Assembly (NCBI GenBank): GCA_001870995.2
Contig: MLAV02000022.1
Location: forward strand, 1-64,000
Source of the DNA: Chitinophaga sp. CB10
GTDB lineage: Bacteria > Bacteroidota > Bacteroidia > Chitinophagales > Chitinophagaceae
DNA length: 64,000 nucleotides
Direction of reading: 5' to 3'
Below the pieces are notes generated by a model. The model saw only the letters and a list, made by a program, of their open reading frames with translations, made no database searches and was not told where the DNA came from. Below, piece after piece: positions 7,901 to 17,900 of this stretch; position 1 is the stretch's first letter; every line of letters begins with the position of its first letter. The position numbers and the translations under genes are program-made.

Positions 7901-10239
7901 TTCCCACTTTCCGGATTGAGAACCAAGGCAGGATTTCCATTTTCATCCAAATACTTGAAAGATGGTGTCTTATATGCAGGATAAGGTCTGTTGCCACCAA
8001 TGTAAAAGATAGACATATCCGTTTTAAGGGTATCGGAAAGGAGCGCATACTGCCCATACGGTGCTGTCATATCTGCCAGCATCTGGTCCATAATGTAATC
8101 ACTTTCCACCTTAGTCTTATCTTCACAATCACCACAATCCGGTCCACATGGATATTGACGTTGTGCGGCCAGCTGTTTTTCAATTTCTGACTCTACCGTT
8201 GTACAAACCGCTCCTTTCAGGAAAACACTATCTCTGTAATAATTGTAAACCTGATTACTCACCTCCAGTGACTTCGTTACAGTATAGGTCCCGATTTCCA
8301 AATCCAGGGAAAAATCAAGGACAAGTGAGTCGCCTACATCAAATGCAATTCCGGACGTATCTGATTTATAATTACTGATTTTCTTAATAACCGGTTGCCC
8401 TCCAAGACGATAATTCATTACATCGTCTGTAATCTGAATTTGTAAATCATATCTGCTTACATAAGCTATACTATCGCCATTACAGGTTGATTTTTTAAGC
8501 ACCGGTGGATCCAATTTGTAAACGAACCTGTAGGTACCTGGTGTTTTAACCGTAATAGTTTTGGAAATAACAAGTGTCTGATCCTTATACCTGGTTTTAT
8601 CTACGCCAGATAACCGATCTGTAACTACTTCTTCTTTCTTTTCATCCAGATCTGACAAACTTTTGTTTCTTACACTCCCTGCTAATGCTGTAGCAACGGT
8701 ACGCCCATGCATATCTAAATAAGAAACTGAAATCTGCCCATTTTGATCAATCACTGAATTCATAAAATAATGGCTACTCAAACCCGCTTCTGTACCAAAC
8801 AGAGCATCCAGATCTTCCTGAGATGGTTCGCCATATAAATATTTCACTTCCCGGTTTGATCCAAGCTGAGCCTCTGCCCCAAGACCTCCTTGCCTTGATG
8901 GCCGGTTTGTATTATCCGGCGTGTATTGAATCTCTGTAAATGCATACCCTCCTGCATCCGGAATATTTTCGGAAATAGGATTATTTTTATCAGGATTGTC
9001 AGGAGAATAATACTGATTACTGCCAAAACGCGTACTCATTTTCGCCGCGCGGCCCGTTACTATATCAGAAGGCAGGTCCAGCTTGTCATATTGCTCCTTA
9101 TCATATTCGGCATCATTAATGGACCTATTGTAAGCGGGGGTATATTTCATGACTGTAGAAACAGTAGGCGTAGGTAGTACATTCACCGCCGGCCGGCCCT
9201 GATAATCATAGAAACTTTCAGCTACTATTGTGTGCTGCGTAGTGTTATCTTTTGTAACCGTTTGTCTGGCCCTGAGGCTACCATCAAAATAACTGGTTAC
9301 CACCTTCCTTTTTCCTTCTTCTGCAAAACTGATATTAGATTGCCAGTTCAAATTCGGCTGATGCCCTTCAAAATCATAGCGTCCAAATCCCCCCGCAAAA
9401 TCAGAACTCCAGGCAGTGGCAAACCTATTACCGTCCGCCTTTTCCTGTACAGCCCGCACCCGATAGAACAAAGCACCTTCTGTACCATACATCAATGGAA
9501 TATTATAGGAGGTACCGCTAATGGTTGCCCGGGAACTACTAAACTGAAATACCTTTTTGGGATCGACAGGATTACCATATTTGACTGCATCCAAAGCACT
9601 ACGGTCCACATAAGTCCATTCAAGATCATATACATCCGCTCCCAGCACAGCTGGCCAGGAAACAACCAGCTCATCAGTATTCTCTGAATATGGCGGGTTG
9701 TTAGACTGAATAGATTTAATTGCATCGTCAATCTTTGACAACTTGTACACAGGTCTTACCTCCATCAGATTCTCAAGATAGAGAGCTGGCAGAACGTTCA
9801 TGGTGGCATCAGTAGTAATTTCCAATATCTTCACACTGACTTTATGCGCTTTGGCAAAGGTAAAAGAAGACCTAAGTGTATAGGGGTGTGTTGTATCGTA
9901 ACTGATCGTTAACGTCTGATCCACTGAATCTTCCGTTAGCTGCGGTGTTGTATAAATAATACGCACTTTCGCAGATAAGCTAAACTTACCCGGCAAACGC
10001 CTGCTTGAAAATTCATCAATGCCAAGGGTAACAATATTCCGGAGGAAATATGGCGTATCCAATTTCGCTCTGTTTGCATCGAAATAAGCAGCATCCTGAA
10101 TTGAAACAACAGAGTCTTTCGCCAATTGGCCGCTTGCGCCGGTTAACATTTTCTTAATAACAATCGCATGTTGTGCGAATGCTGTCGTTCCTGTTAATGT
10201 ATAAAGGGCCAGGAACAACAAATTGCGGGCTATTTTCAT
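1933..10239 (-). CDS. Rhs/YD-repeat polymorphic toxin with C-terminal nuclease-like domain
   Basis: This is a 2768-residue exported protein. ATG at 10239 is chosen over TTG at 10248 because it starts a clean signal peptide (MKIARNLLFLALYTLTG...AFAQ). Regions in order: an Fn3-like segment near residues 185-270; a DUF6443-like Rhs-associated segment near 295-380 (SFYDYQGRPAVNVLPTPT); a long Cys-rich region; propeller-like repeats near 1285-1600 (GGFLAIGT, GNIEWNKT); YD repeats from about 1760 to 2400 (YDRLGRLVF, YDAAGNRISK); the Rhs core near 2475 (DPRIGRFLSVDPLT); and a variable tip after about 2640. The tip contains RRIDFAVVKNG, LIETTSK and KTAQIAKEARI, consistent with a PD-(D/E)xK nuclease fold. 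The immunity candidate follows after one base. Codon use is AT-richer than in the core genes. Confidence 0.9.
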   Translation of the reverse strand: MKIARNLLFLALYTLTGTTAFAQHAIVIKKMLTGASGQLAKDSVVSIQDAAYFDANRAKLDTPYFLRNIVTLGIDEFSSRRLPGKFSLSAKVRIIYTTPQLTEDSVDQTLTISYDTTHPYTLRSSFTFAKAHKVSVKILEITTDATMNVLPALYLENLMEVRPVYKLSKIDDAIKSIQSNNPPYSENTDELVVSWPAVLGADVYDLEWTYVDRSALDAVKYGNPVDPKKVFQFSSSRATISGTSYNIPLMYGTEGALFYRVRAVQEKADGNRFATAWSSDFAGGFGRYDFEGHQPNLNWQSNISFAEEGKRKVVTSYFDGSLRARQTVTKDNTTQHTIVAESFYDYQGRPAVNVLPTPTVSTVMKYTPAYNRSINDAEYDKEQYDKLDLPSDIVTGRAAKMSTRFGSNQYYSPDNPDKNNPISENIPDAGGYAFTEIQYTPDNTNRPSRQGGLGAEAQLGSNREVKYLYGEPSQEDLDALFGTEAGLSSHYFMNSVIDQNGQISVSYLDMHGRTVATALAGSVRNKSLSDLDEKKEEVVTDRLSGVDKTRYKDQTLVISKTITVKTPGTYRFVYKLDPPVLKKSTCNGDSIAYVSRYDLQIQITDDVMNYRLGGQPVIKKISNYKSDTSGIAFDVGDSLVLDFSLDLEIGTYTVTKSLEVSNQVYNYYRDSVFLKGAVCTTVESEIEKQLAAQRQYPCGPDCGDCEDKTKVESDYIMDQMLADMTAPYGQYALLSDTLKTDMSIFYIGGNRPYPAYKTPSFKYLDENGNPALVLNPESGKLVDPKELTPVQFAAAFQPSWAKTLITIHPEYCRWDQYNRVLKAEQIWGKDFESEETYTGAKQKGFLNPTAGTSKDPAIARSSTITAAYNEYGKTIVNKQTIGLSMWATALMAIKCPENAGSCVSKYKTMSFAEMEQELCGADLDMVWRAFRNLYKGKREEALRAYVLGTCHEPVYAKLSAAGKKSYFLDNATAIKDAGLSPIAATDTATARKQAEQAMMTTIAKNIDSLAVKWASQLAPCQYSPTIINAIKGDLIAVCRLGGDVNHPYGASTVPPGSAGTRGPSNQGPLMKSFDDVFNKYKEQRGVTDPVICNAELITFPRPYDKQLAYSDSYSYNKPKECECTKINALNAEYNVSKLPSDVNLSGYIKRTRKVNISQSDLEVLLTACGTSTPSCDYMPKLVKLPVLFMCDVVPACASCAITDSLIAKFKGLYPGVEPTYEEETERQRQVNTLFSTFMNKNLGFRKQAWEYLQFHDSCKVTPSTGGSRVCVSNPNTRQMINVYTNGSGEDRIEDVRNFDAGYIMAGYTTGNTAGGKDGYVIRTDSKGNLIWSKTFGSEADDVFRRLITTRDGGFLAIGTTMSYCFDQGAILMVKMDPEGNIEWNKTVDFGEHGAEGSDVIETSEGNFAFAGLRKMNNSATDWVTGVLDTAGQLIWLKHYGSEAQKTRPTLLESGDTLVLAASIKADASSDVVLIKQNKHTGANLAVSQYDIGADDITTAILPVANGFKLAVLSGGAGAYINIGADGSPLDAYKVSSPDAIDPESWIISGADGDNVVAAQSTQDVWWHKLGADNSVLWSTHVQLSGNERIYKLVQSNNGTYTGVGVHDGKAMIIIGDYQGRTGCNDVAANTTNTPIVAILKEMQPQTEVFLDDRALNVVQISALGITPFVNTISCPAPDSCFYVFNRTLCGSAEPVLAVDELSLPTSCGDSLDMADTKGREIFNYRTDSIRNDFDVQYLAKAMTAASNEEFTVTYSNSEYHYTLYYYNQAGNLVKTVPPAGVKYNRSRGWLDSVAVARSRGEQLVPVHGLATEYRYNSIGVVIEQRTPDAGKSNFWYDRLGRLVFSQNSKQTAFNDYSYTLYDDIGRVTEVGQLRSLSPMVDTISRKAMSLQNWFNAASGTRNQITRTVYDVPYAGTTPELWTAHNLRNRVAWTAVYDNIADTVLGAQSAATYYDYDILGNVKSLLQEYNSKVRPDGENRFKRIDYTFDLISGKVNTVAYQVGNRDAYYHRYTYDAENRITNVETSRDSIYWEQDAYYQYYKHGPLARALIGQAQVQGVDYGYTLEGWLKGVNATVLGAANDMGRDGHTGGLSARDAYSFSLYYYNNDYTPIGTIRPFSALQVLKPLYNGNIAAMSVNLQGVGVPLTYNYSYDVLNRLKGMTVAKGLDSAMNRWTPIELPDFKESISYDPNGNILSYDRNGNNTWAGKPLAMDNLTYHYFAGTNKVARIEDLPANTGNYDNDIDDQLANNYDYDSIGNLIADNQEGISNIEWNIYGKIAGIRKDNGSVISYKYDAAGNRISKNVDGKETRYVRDASGNVMSVYVSGDNGINGGVMSQVETHIYGSSRLGIDNLITKLEGAENDLGERVSLGTLGSGFLTTFERGNKLFELSNHLGNVLATVADDKIGMGDNDTTITYYVPRILSAQDYAPFGMGLWGRGVNDGRYRYGFNGKENDNEVKGEGNQIAFEARIYDPRIGRFLSVDPLTMDYPENSPYQFAGNSPISLIDHLGMAPAGPGPSSSLMPMPVTPENLQMIWTGIKNFPFVTETGRRNRDALLDLVMPSVLGLMNAGGASVSFGGLNRPASDIGLTPEQAPAYNWATDVGVPGFAMLSLGSGGGSAPSMAVASNNTLLTTATKLSIESIVTLYSTAAHVEKNRVKGDEREADELASLKQQYPDAQIYSERFLRDANGKKVVDPLTGEGRRIDFAVVKNGLVAKLIETTSKTADKTAQIAKEARIRAAGGHYVKAPGKKGTIYNVKDILTTISRRE
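1936..2331 (-). other. Toxin tip: restriction-endonuclease-like C-terminal domain of the Rhs protein
   Basis: Roughly the last 130 residues follow the Rhs core and a Gly/Ser/Pro-rich, Ala-rich linker. The order E (GDEREADE), D (RRIDFAVV), E (LIETTSK) and Q/K (AQIAKEARIRAAGGHYVK) is the spacing expected of PD-(D/E)xK nucleases found on Rhs and CDI tips. The family call is by motif only. The substrate (DNA, tRNA or other) cannot be told from the sequence. Confidence 0.6.
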
Positions 10240-10252
10240 ATTTCCCAATATT

Positions 10253-10984
10253 TTATTTCAATAGGGTAGAGGATGTATTTATAATCTCATATTGCTCATA
10301 AGGCGACTTTGCCTTCAATATGTTATTATCAACGCTGTAATAAATCTCTGTCTGAAAGCCAGTGTATCCTGACGGCAGCCTGGAATAATTTTTATACTGC
10401 GTTCGCACAATGGATTTGCGCTCCGTTACAGTACCATCTTCATTGTCCACTGCCACATTCAGGTATTGTATAACCTCATCTATAAGACTGGTGGTAGCAT
10501 CGTAAACTATTTCCAATTTTCTATAGGGTGCTCCGTCAATACAATTAATGATAATGATACATTTAGTCCCTTCCTGGATAAAATTCCAATTTCGAAACAC
10601 TTGCCTGATAATACTCAGGTTGACAGACTCCTCAGTGCGGACATTTGTTCTAGATGAACCAATATTTGACACTATCATTTTTTGCATTGCTTTATACAAG
10701 GTAACCTGCGTTCGGCCGTCGTAAATAAATTCTAACTCCTCCGAAACATACCTGATCCTATCATGATCCACTGCTACTTCTGCTGTCATAGAATCTATAA
10801 ATGCATCACGCTGCTCCTCATAAAAAGCTTGTGTCTTAACACTGTATTTCATTACATTCTCTCCTGAGAAGTTTCGTAGCATCTTCAGACGTTTGAATAA
10901 TGCTGTCGTGTCCGTACCCTGGTTGGAGTATGCACCAGAACTTATCGACAATAATAAACAAAGTATATAGATCAGTCCTTTCAT
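10253..10984 (-). CDS. Small exported protein of the Rhs locus
   Basis: This 243-residue protein has a signal peptide (about residues 1-20, ending GAYS) and no recognised family. The mature part mixes strands and helices and contains IIIINCIDGAPYRKLEIVYD, which could be a periplasmic beta-sheet domain. Its start overlaps the stop of the 1154-residue gene by four bases, and its stop lies 13 bases before the Rhs start. It therefore sits in the middle of the toxin operon and is presumably made in fixed ratio with the Rhs protein. A chaperone or shell component is possible, but nothing in the sequence proves it. Confidence 0.8.
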   Translation of the reverse strand: MKGLIYILCLLLSISSGAYSNQGTDTTALFKRLKMLRNFSGENVMKYSVKTQAFYEEQRDAFIDSMTAEVAVDHDRIRYVSEELEFIYDGRTQVTLYKAMQKMIVSNIGSSRTNVRTEESVNLSIIRQVFRNWNFIQEGTKCIIIINCIDGAPYRKLEIVYDATTSLIDEVIQYLNVAVDNEDGTVTERKSIVRTQYKNYSRLPSGYTGFQTEIYYSVDNNILKAKSPYEQYEIINTSSTLLK

Positions 10985-13900
10985 TCTATCTCTTTTATAA
11001 AACCGTTTCTTGACTCTTTCAGTGTGACAATACCTTTTTCTGTTTCTTTCTTAACCCTGATTAATGTACCGTCATCATCATATTCATAGAACGTCGCGTA
11101 ATTATTTTCATCCAGTTCAGCCATCATCTTCAAACTCATCGGATCATATGCATACGATTTCATATTGGCGTGGTAGGGATGAAATCGAATATCATCGACA
11201 TATACAGCAGTATTTTTTGTGGCTATCATTTCCAGTGTCAATCCGGTTGAACCTTTTGGCAAACTCACCACCTGCTCATAACGCTGCCATCCGTCAACCA
11301 TTACACCTACAGGACGGGCTTCAATCATTATGCGTTGTGCCCCTGCAACATATAACGTAATCTTATTAGAAGAATAGGTAGTACAATTGCACTCACCCGC
11401 TTCTTTTACCCATGCGCTAAACACCATTTTGTCACCCGAGAGCGGAGCAAAGGGAGGAATAAGAATATTGGCATTAGTCCTCACGCTCTTCAATACTGTA
11501 GCTGGTGTGCAATTATTAGTTCCAAAAGTAAAAGTCGGATTCGAGATTTCGGGAACCGCATCTACTACATTAGACCGGATGACCACAGTGTCGCCAGCGG
11601 GGATTTTTATTGAATTTTTGCCGGTATGTTGCTCCTCAGCTGTGATAAGATTTTTATATTTGCTCAAATCAAATCTTCTGTCTGGAGGCAAGCTGTTTTC
11701 CTGGCAATCCTGCGGCAAAAAATCATAGTCTTCAAATCCATCATAAGCAGCATTTCTATATCTGCTATTCTGAATAACTGCTATTGGAATTGTATTATCG
11801 TATCCATATACAATCGAATTATACCGTCCTAGAGGGTCCACAGTTTCCAACTCTAGTCCCTTGGTATTAAAGATGGTGCTTTCAGCATTCCAAACCCATT
11901 TAGTCGTATCTTTTATGGACATCCACTTTTGAGATTGGTTTTTCCAGAACGACTGATAGTCTTTATATGTCCCGTCTTTTCGGATATTGGTTTGCTGAGA
12001 CGAAGATTCTTCAGCGCGGTTTGTATAATATATATAGGACCTGACAGCTCTCCAGTTTCCAAGCATGCCGTACACATAAGGATTCACAGAAGTATCTGTC
12101 AGTAAACTGTATGGTGTAGCTACATATGGCGCCACATGGATAGGCACATCGGCTTCCAGCGGATTTTGACACATATCGGACGAAATTTTCACATGATATA
12201 TACCACTATCCGATGGAGATACCCTACTGATAACGGGCTCACGGGCGGTAGTTGTCTTGCCGCTTGGGAATGTCCAAAGATAGGTTACAGCGGATGTAGG
12301 CAGGTTAATAACCTGGAATCGAACATAATCCCCTTTGCAAAACAATGGCTTATCTGCTGAAGCGATCTGGTAGTTTGCAAAATCAAGTATTGTTATATCT
12401 TGTACTTTAAAGGCATTGCAATTGTCAATAATTTTGACTGAATAGGTCGAATTTTTTACTAATTGATACCGGCTATTACTGGAAAAGCTACCAGTGTAAT
12501 TACTATCCAGGTATGGGCCATTTTCGCCGTTACCAAGAGCTGCCAGTTTATACATATATTTTGTTCCTGTTTTGCTTCCATTAATACCCTTCACCCTAAT
12601 TTGACCAGAATTAGCAGGAGCACCAGGGCAAACCCATCCTTTAGAACTGTCAATGTCGACACTCACAGGGGTGTAGTTATAATATATTTCAATCGTATTT
12701 TCTGGATGAACACCTATCCCTCCATACAGCTCGTAGGGATAGTATCGAGATATCTGATACCTACCTGGTAAGGTCATAGTATAACTAGAACCTGAATAAA
12801 AGGTTGTCAATAAAGAATTATCTGGCGCCGCTGTGACAGCATAGGCTGAATAAGGTACGCTGACAATATTTTCTAATGGCTTAATAGTTTGTCCCTGACA
12901 AGTGCTGTTCAGTTCATAGTCCCACTTATAGTTAAAAACGTCTTGACTGGTGATCATTACAGGTACATCCCAGACACCGCAGCTATCGGTTACACGGAAA
13001 AGATAATAGCCGGGAGTAAAATATTGCGTGACACCACTAGGATCGACATATGAATCAAGCATAAAAGAGGTATTGGTCAAACTCCCTGACGAATACCAAT
13101 CGAATTTATCAGATGTAACAGGATAAACCATCTTTAAATTGGGAGTTCTTGTCCATCGCGCAGCATAAATTATGCTTATTCCAGAAACGTTACTTCGGCC
13201 ACTGCTTTGCGACTTCCCAACAAAAGCTTCTCCTCTGTAATATGGAGTCGGAATGGGAGAAACATTCAGAATATCCGGGGTATCAATAATAATATCAGGC
13301 CTATTAGCCAATTTCATTTCTACGCGATAATCACCATATGGAATGTTTGTAAATTTATAATTAAAAAAATTGTAACCATCATCGATAGCCGTTCCAGTTC
13401 TTACCTCACCTGTGTTTTTATTAACAAGCTGTAGTATTGTCGGCAGACAAATACTTTCGACTGAAGCTATCAAATTAATATTATCACATGATCTTTCTAT
13501 CGTATATGATATCCCTTCCGTATATAAAGGCCTGTTGTATCTTATTGTATCTCCACAAGGAGAGGCTAATGTTAAAACAAACGGTACTCTATCATACTTT
13601 GACATATCAGTACCAACAGGTAGCTGAATCGTATCGAATATCGCGTTACTTCTTCTTAGATTCCAATTTACCAAGGTGTCTGTTCCAACATTAATCAGGT
13701 ACTTGATTGTTGGTACAAATTCTGGATTGGGATTATAAGAGGCGACGGAACTAATGACGAACTTATCACATGATCCAACTATGCGGCGCAAGGAATATCC
13801 ACTCGAAACCATATACATACCCACAGCCGGCATAGTAATGTTTGTCGGCGCCGGAGAAGTGGAACAATCATCAATTACCCTTACGGTAAAATTACCGGCA

Positions 13901-14445
13901 GGCAAGCTATCAATAACATAAGTACTATCTCCCGTATAAAAGTCTCTGCGTCCTGTATATCCTGTTGGAACATTTTCCAGGTAAATATGATAAGGTCTTC
14001 GCCCATTCCTGATTATAGTTCTGATCTGACCATTCGGACATTTACCAATAGCTCCGCGTAGTATCGACGATACCGCTGTTATATCTACATAACTGCCTGG
14101 CACCTTTATCGTGTCAAGCTTTGTAGACACATACCCCTGACACACGGCATTTACTGTTAATTGATAGTTGCCTGGTTTTAACATCGGCAATACCCGATCC
14201 TTTGTTCTTTCGTACAAAAAAGAACTACCCCCTAAAAGTTTCAGACTGTACTGAACACTGTCAAATAAAGCAGCATCTGCACCGGTAAGAGTTACAGTAA
14301 TGACTCCATTCGCCGCACAGGTTGCACCATCCACCTTCTTTGTTATACTCCAGTTATTGCATTGCCCATTTACTTTATTGGCAGCAAAAATGCATAGCAA
14401 TAGCAGCGTATAATAATAAACTACTCTTAAAATTTTCTTTCCCAT
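10981..14445 (-). CDS. Large exported beta-sandwich protein with YD-like C-terminus
   Basis: This 1154-residue exported protein has a signal peptide (residues 1-28, ending KVNGQ). Most of it consists of repeated gliding-motility or SprB-like strand-rich units with paired Cys and phrases such as GNYQLTV and GYYLFRVTDSCG. A PKD/Ig-like unit lies near residues 695-770 (YLWTFPSGKTT, SPSDSGIYHV). A carbohydrate-binding-module-like sandwich sits near 985-1100 (FSAWVKEAGE, VYVDDIRFHP). The C-terminus reads like the first half of a YD repeat (ENNYATFYEYDDDGTLIRVK). It overlaps the next gene by four bases. The YD end suggests that it docks to, or extends, the Rhs shell encoded downstream. Confidence 0.85.
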   Translation of the reverse strand: MGKKILRVVYYYTLLLLCIFAANKVNGQCNNWSITKKVDGATCAANGVITVTLTGADAALFDSVQYSLKLLGGSSFLYERTKDRVLPMLKPGNYQLTVNAVCQGYVSTKLDTIKVPGSYVDITAVSSILRGAIGKCPNGQIRTIIRNGRRPYHIYLENVPTGYTGRRDFYTGDSTYVIDSLPAGNFTVRVIDDCSTSPAPTNITMPAVGMYMVSSGYSLRRIVGSCDKFVISSVASYNPNPEFVPTIKYLINVGTDTLVNWNLRRSNAIFDTIQLPVGTDMSKYDRVPFVLTLASPCGDTIRYNRPLYTEGISYTIERSCDNINLIASVESICLPTILQLVNKNTGEVRTGTAIDDGYNFFNYKFTNIPYGDYRVEMKLANRPDIIIDTPDILNVSPIPTPYYRGEAFVGKSQSSGRSNVSGISIIYAARWTRTPNLKMVYPVTSDKFDWYSSGSLTNTSFMLDSYVDPSGVTQYFTPGYYLFRVTDSCGVWDVPVMITSQDVFNYKWDYELNSTCQGQTIKPLENIVSVPYSAYAVTAAPDNSLLTTFYSGSSYTMTLPGRYQISRYYPYELYGGIGVHPENTIEIYYNYTPVSVDIDSSKGWVCPGAPANSGQIRVKGINGSKTGTKYMYKLAALGNGENGPYLDSNYTGSFSSNSRYQLVKNSTYSVKIIDNCNAFKVQDITILDFANYQIASADKPLFCKGDYVRFQVINLPTSAVTYLWTFPSGKTTTAREPVISRVSPSDSGIYHVKISSDMCQNPLEADVPIHVAPYVATPYSLLTDTSVNPYVYGMLGNWRAVRSYIYYTNRAEESSSQQTNIRKDGTYKDYQSFWKNQSQKWMSIKDTTKWVWNAESTIFNTKGLELETVDPLGRYNSIVYGYDNTIPIAVIQNSRYRNAAYDGFEDYDFLPQDCQENSLPPDRRFDLSKYKNLITAEEQHTGKNSIKIPAGDTVVIRSNVVDAVPEISNPTFTFGTNNCTPATVLKSVRTNANILIPPFAPLSGDKMVFSAWVKEAGECNCTTYSSNKITLYVAGAQRIMIEARPVGVMVDGWQRYEQVVSLPKGSTGLTLEMIATKNTAVYVDDIRFHPYHANMKSYAYDPMSLKMMAELDENNYATFYEYDDDGTLIRVKKETEKGIVTLKESRNGFIKEIE

Positions 14446-14471
14446 TGATTAGGGTATAACTGGTTGAGCGA

Positions 14472-14936
14472 TTAATATTTCTTGTAGTACAGCGTCATAA
14501 CCCTTTTTACAGGCTGACCGTTCTCCATAAAGGATTCTGTGATTGGTCCAATTAACAATTTATCAGCTCCGTCCAACTGATACACATAATTATTTGATTG
14601 AATTTCTGCATCCATCTTGCTTGTACGAAAAACCTGAATCCTATTATCTTCAATAGTATAATCAAAATAACCGTCTACCGAATTGGTCTGGAGCCGACAC
14701 TTACTACCCTGAAATGTTAATCCGGTACAAGTAGCTGCACTTGCTTTTCGGAAGTCCTCCTTGCTTGTCAGCTTACTCGTCTGAATTAATACATTGGAAA
14801 TAAGTTGATATCTTTCCTCCACGATTTCGGTCAGCTTCCAACTTCCCTGCAACTTCAGGCTGTCAATATTCTGCTGCGCCTTTACTGATAAAGAAATTAT
14901 AAAAGAGCTTACTAGCATTACAAAAAACTTCTCCAT
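14472..14936 (-). CDS. Small lipocalin-like exported protein
   Basis: This 154-residue protein has a signal peptide (residues 1-20, ending SVKAQ). The mature start, LQGSWKLTEIVEERYQL, resembles the opening strand of lipocalin-like family proteins in Bacteroidota. Later strands (FDYTIEDNRIQVF, YQLDGADKLLIGP, RVMTLYYKKY) fit a small up-and-down barrel. It sits 26 bases upstream of the 1154-residue gene and just downstream of the PA14 gene in the same operon. The lipocalin call is by pattern and remains tentative. A role in the toxin system is inferred only from its position. Confidence 0.75.
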   Translation of the reverse strand: MEKFFVMLVSSFIISLSVKAQQNIDSLKLQGSWKLTEIVEERYQLISNVLIQTSKLTSKEDFRKASAATCTGLTFQGSKCRLQTNSVDGYFDYTIEDNRIQVFRTSKMDAEIQSNNYVYQLDGADKLLIGPITESFMENGQPVKRVMTLYYKKY

Positions 14937-14963
14937 ACTTATATCTAATAATTTTAAATGCGT

Positions 14964-17900
14964 TTATTGAAAAATACATTTGATAATTTGACCTTTCTTA
15001 TCCGTAACATGCCAGTTCTGCTTGAACTCAGCGGCTGCTGCATTAATAATACCACTGGTTTCATCAATGGACAGCGTGTATGTACTACCGTTCTTCATAA
15101 GCGGATTTCTTAACATTGTCACATTACCTACGGAACCGGTAATATTTCTTCTGCCGGAACGAATAATCTTAAGGGTCATATTATAACCGGTGATTGGCTT
15201 GCCTTCACGCGTAAGGAAATAAATATCCGGCGCTCCACCCGTCAACACGTTTGCATCAATAGCCCACGCCTCGGTTGTTCCAGGAAATGTTGCCAGCTTG
15301 CTGTTGCAGCCTTCATCGGTAACCTGTACATTCGCATACACTAATATTTCATCCCCGGACGTGAAGTAATCTTCCACCTTATTTGGACTAAGGCTCGTCA
15401 CTAATTTGCCTTCCAGAATAGTAACATTTTGTATAGTAGCCCCTATGTTTTTGTACGCACCTGACATCCCATCATAAACCCATGCTGCCGGATAATTAAA
15501 TGAATAAACCGGATCGTTAAACTCATTTTGCGTTGCTGTTAACAATACATCTCCCGTTTCACTATCATACAACAGGTTCTTCGTAACTACCTTACTTCCC
15601 TTCTGCGTAACCACCATGCTATCCAAAATACCATGCCTGTTAATAACTTTAACCATGGATGCAGCCTTATATGCCAACTCCTCCCATTGCGGAGCTCCGT
15701 ATCCATTTAATATTGATATCGGGAACCCTGTAGGAACAATGTCAAGCCCAATACCTACTTTCAGGCCAACTGTATTGGTTTTCTGTTCCTTCATATCCGC
15801 CATCAACTCCAAATCCATCCCTACGAATGCACTGTCAATTATACCAGTTGGACTCATGGTAAGTACCTTATTGTTCAAATGCTTGAATTCCTGCTGCTCA
15901 TTATCCACATGGTAATAGTTCGTAACTGAAGATATCGGCTTATCATCCCCCTCTGCATAAGTAAATTCAGACTTCAGCTTACCGTGCATATCATTCAATT
16001 CTACTTTAACACCCTGGCTAAGTGCAAGAAAGTTCTTAGCACCAAACTTCAGGAAGTCAAATAAAAACGGATGGTAATTCATCTTACTGAAACTCCTATC
16101 AAACTCAGATGCTACTGCAATCGTTGGAAAATCATAGCTGGTATAGAAGCATGTTTCTTTATAACCAGTAAGTGATTTTACTTTTTTATTATGTATTGAG
16201 AATACCTTTACCTTTCGGTATCCTACACCCGGCGATGGAAAAAAGCCTTCTCCCAGCGGCGTTTCAATATAAGTAGTTATGTCTGGCACCAACAGCCCGG
16301 CCCGGCTCTTAGTAATAATAGGTGTATGAAATGGATTATCATCCCCTCCGATTACAGGCTCATAGTTAGCCACACCACTACTTATTTCTACATCCTTTCC
16401 TCCAATTTTTTCAGTTGTTGTGTACTGGTATGCTGTACCATAAATTGACTCCTTTTGTCCGGTCATGGCATTCCAGTGATCATATAATACAATGCTTTTA
16501 ACACGGTGCCCACCACCATATTTTTTATAGGTTGGGTCACTCAGTCGGGCGAAAGAACGGGTTAAATCCAAATCCTTCATCTGCCCCTTTGCTCGTACCA
16601 TTCTGCCGAAACCACGTATCATCTCAGGAATATTCTCAAATTCTGCAACAATCGTTTTGATGGCAGATTCGCCGGTAACATCATCCCCAACATCAGATCC
16701 CGGATGTGCCTTCGAGGGCAGTTGCACTTTGAGGAATTGAACAGCAGCATTAGCCAATGGGCTGAATCTCCCGCCCTCATCTCCATCTATATCTACAGAC
16801 CTTAACTTCACATAAATAGTGTTACCATTATTATAATACCCATAGCTACCTGGCTCAAGGAATCCATAGCAGGGAATATACTCGTATCCTTCTCCATGGT
16901 TATCTCCGGGAACTTTTACATTCAAGCGGAAAAACATGGTATCATTGATATTTCTTAAATAATAGTTCTGAATATCCTCCTTCGATTTTACCGGTTTTGA
17001 CACATGAAAGGACACGTACAGGTTATCGCTGGAAGTACCGGAAAATGTTTCATAAAGGTGATTTTTTAAATCTGAAAGAGATTGCGGCACCTGGCTCGAA
17101 AGGCCAGCAATGGCAGTCATCACAGCTGCCTTACGGTTTTGCACATATGCATAATCATCGCTTTCATAATTTATCTTCAGACGGCCACCGTTCGGCAGCT
17201 TAATTGAATCAAGTGCCCATGCGGCTGCATTTGAGGCCATTACTGCGCTGTCCTGCAAAGCATAAGGATACTCTGAATTCAACAATCCATTGGGATTATC
17301 GGCACTATTTTTATAATTACCCCATCTGTCAAATGACTTATGATCGTAGGAGGGATTGTTCTTGCTGTAATGGAATACATAAGCATTCCGCTTGTCCTTC
17401 TCCACATTTGCAGCTTTATTTCCATTGTACGTAAACCAAACTTTCTTCAATGTCAACTTACCATTTGTACGGACAGGCTTATTAACTCCCGGGCAAAGTT
17501 CATAATTGTACTCAAAATGCACCGTCTTAATAGGCGTAGCATTTACCCCCTTTGCAGCAAATTCAGCTTTTGAGTACAGCCTGATTTCTTCCAGCTTTTT
17601 GGGCTGCACGCCATTAGGAAGCTTATGCCCATCTTCAGTAATAGCCATAAGATCTTCCCGGCTGCCCAGTTGAAAAACTGCTACATAATTCTTTGAGACA
17701 ATGGAATTCAAATACCATAACTCCTTTTCTCCATATACATAACTGGCCTTATCATCGCGATCATCACTCTTGAACCCTTCATTATAATTGGCCACACTAT
17801 CATATGGAACACGCCACATATAAGCGGAATCACGGCCGGCGATTTTCGTATAATTAAACTTGATAGCCGTACCCAGGTCGTCCGGAGTTATCCCATCCCC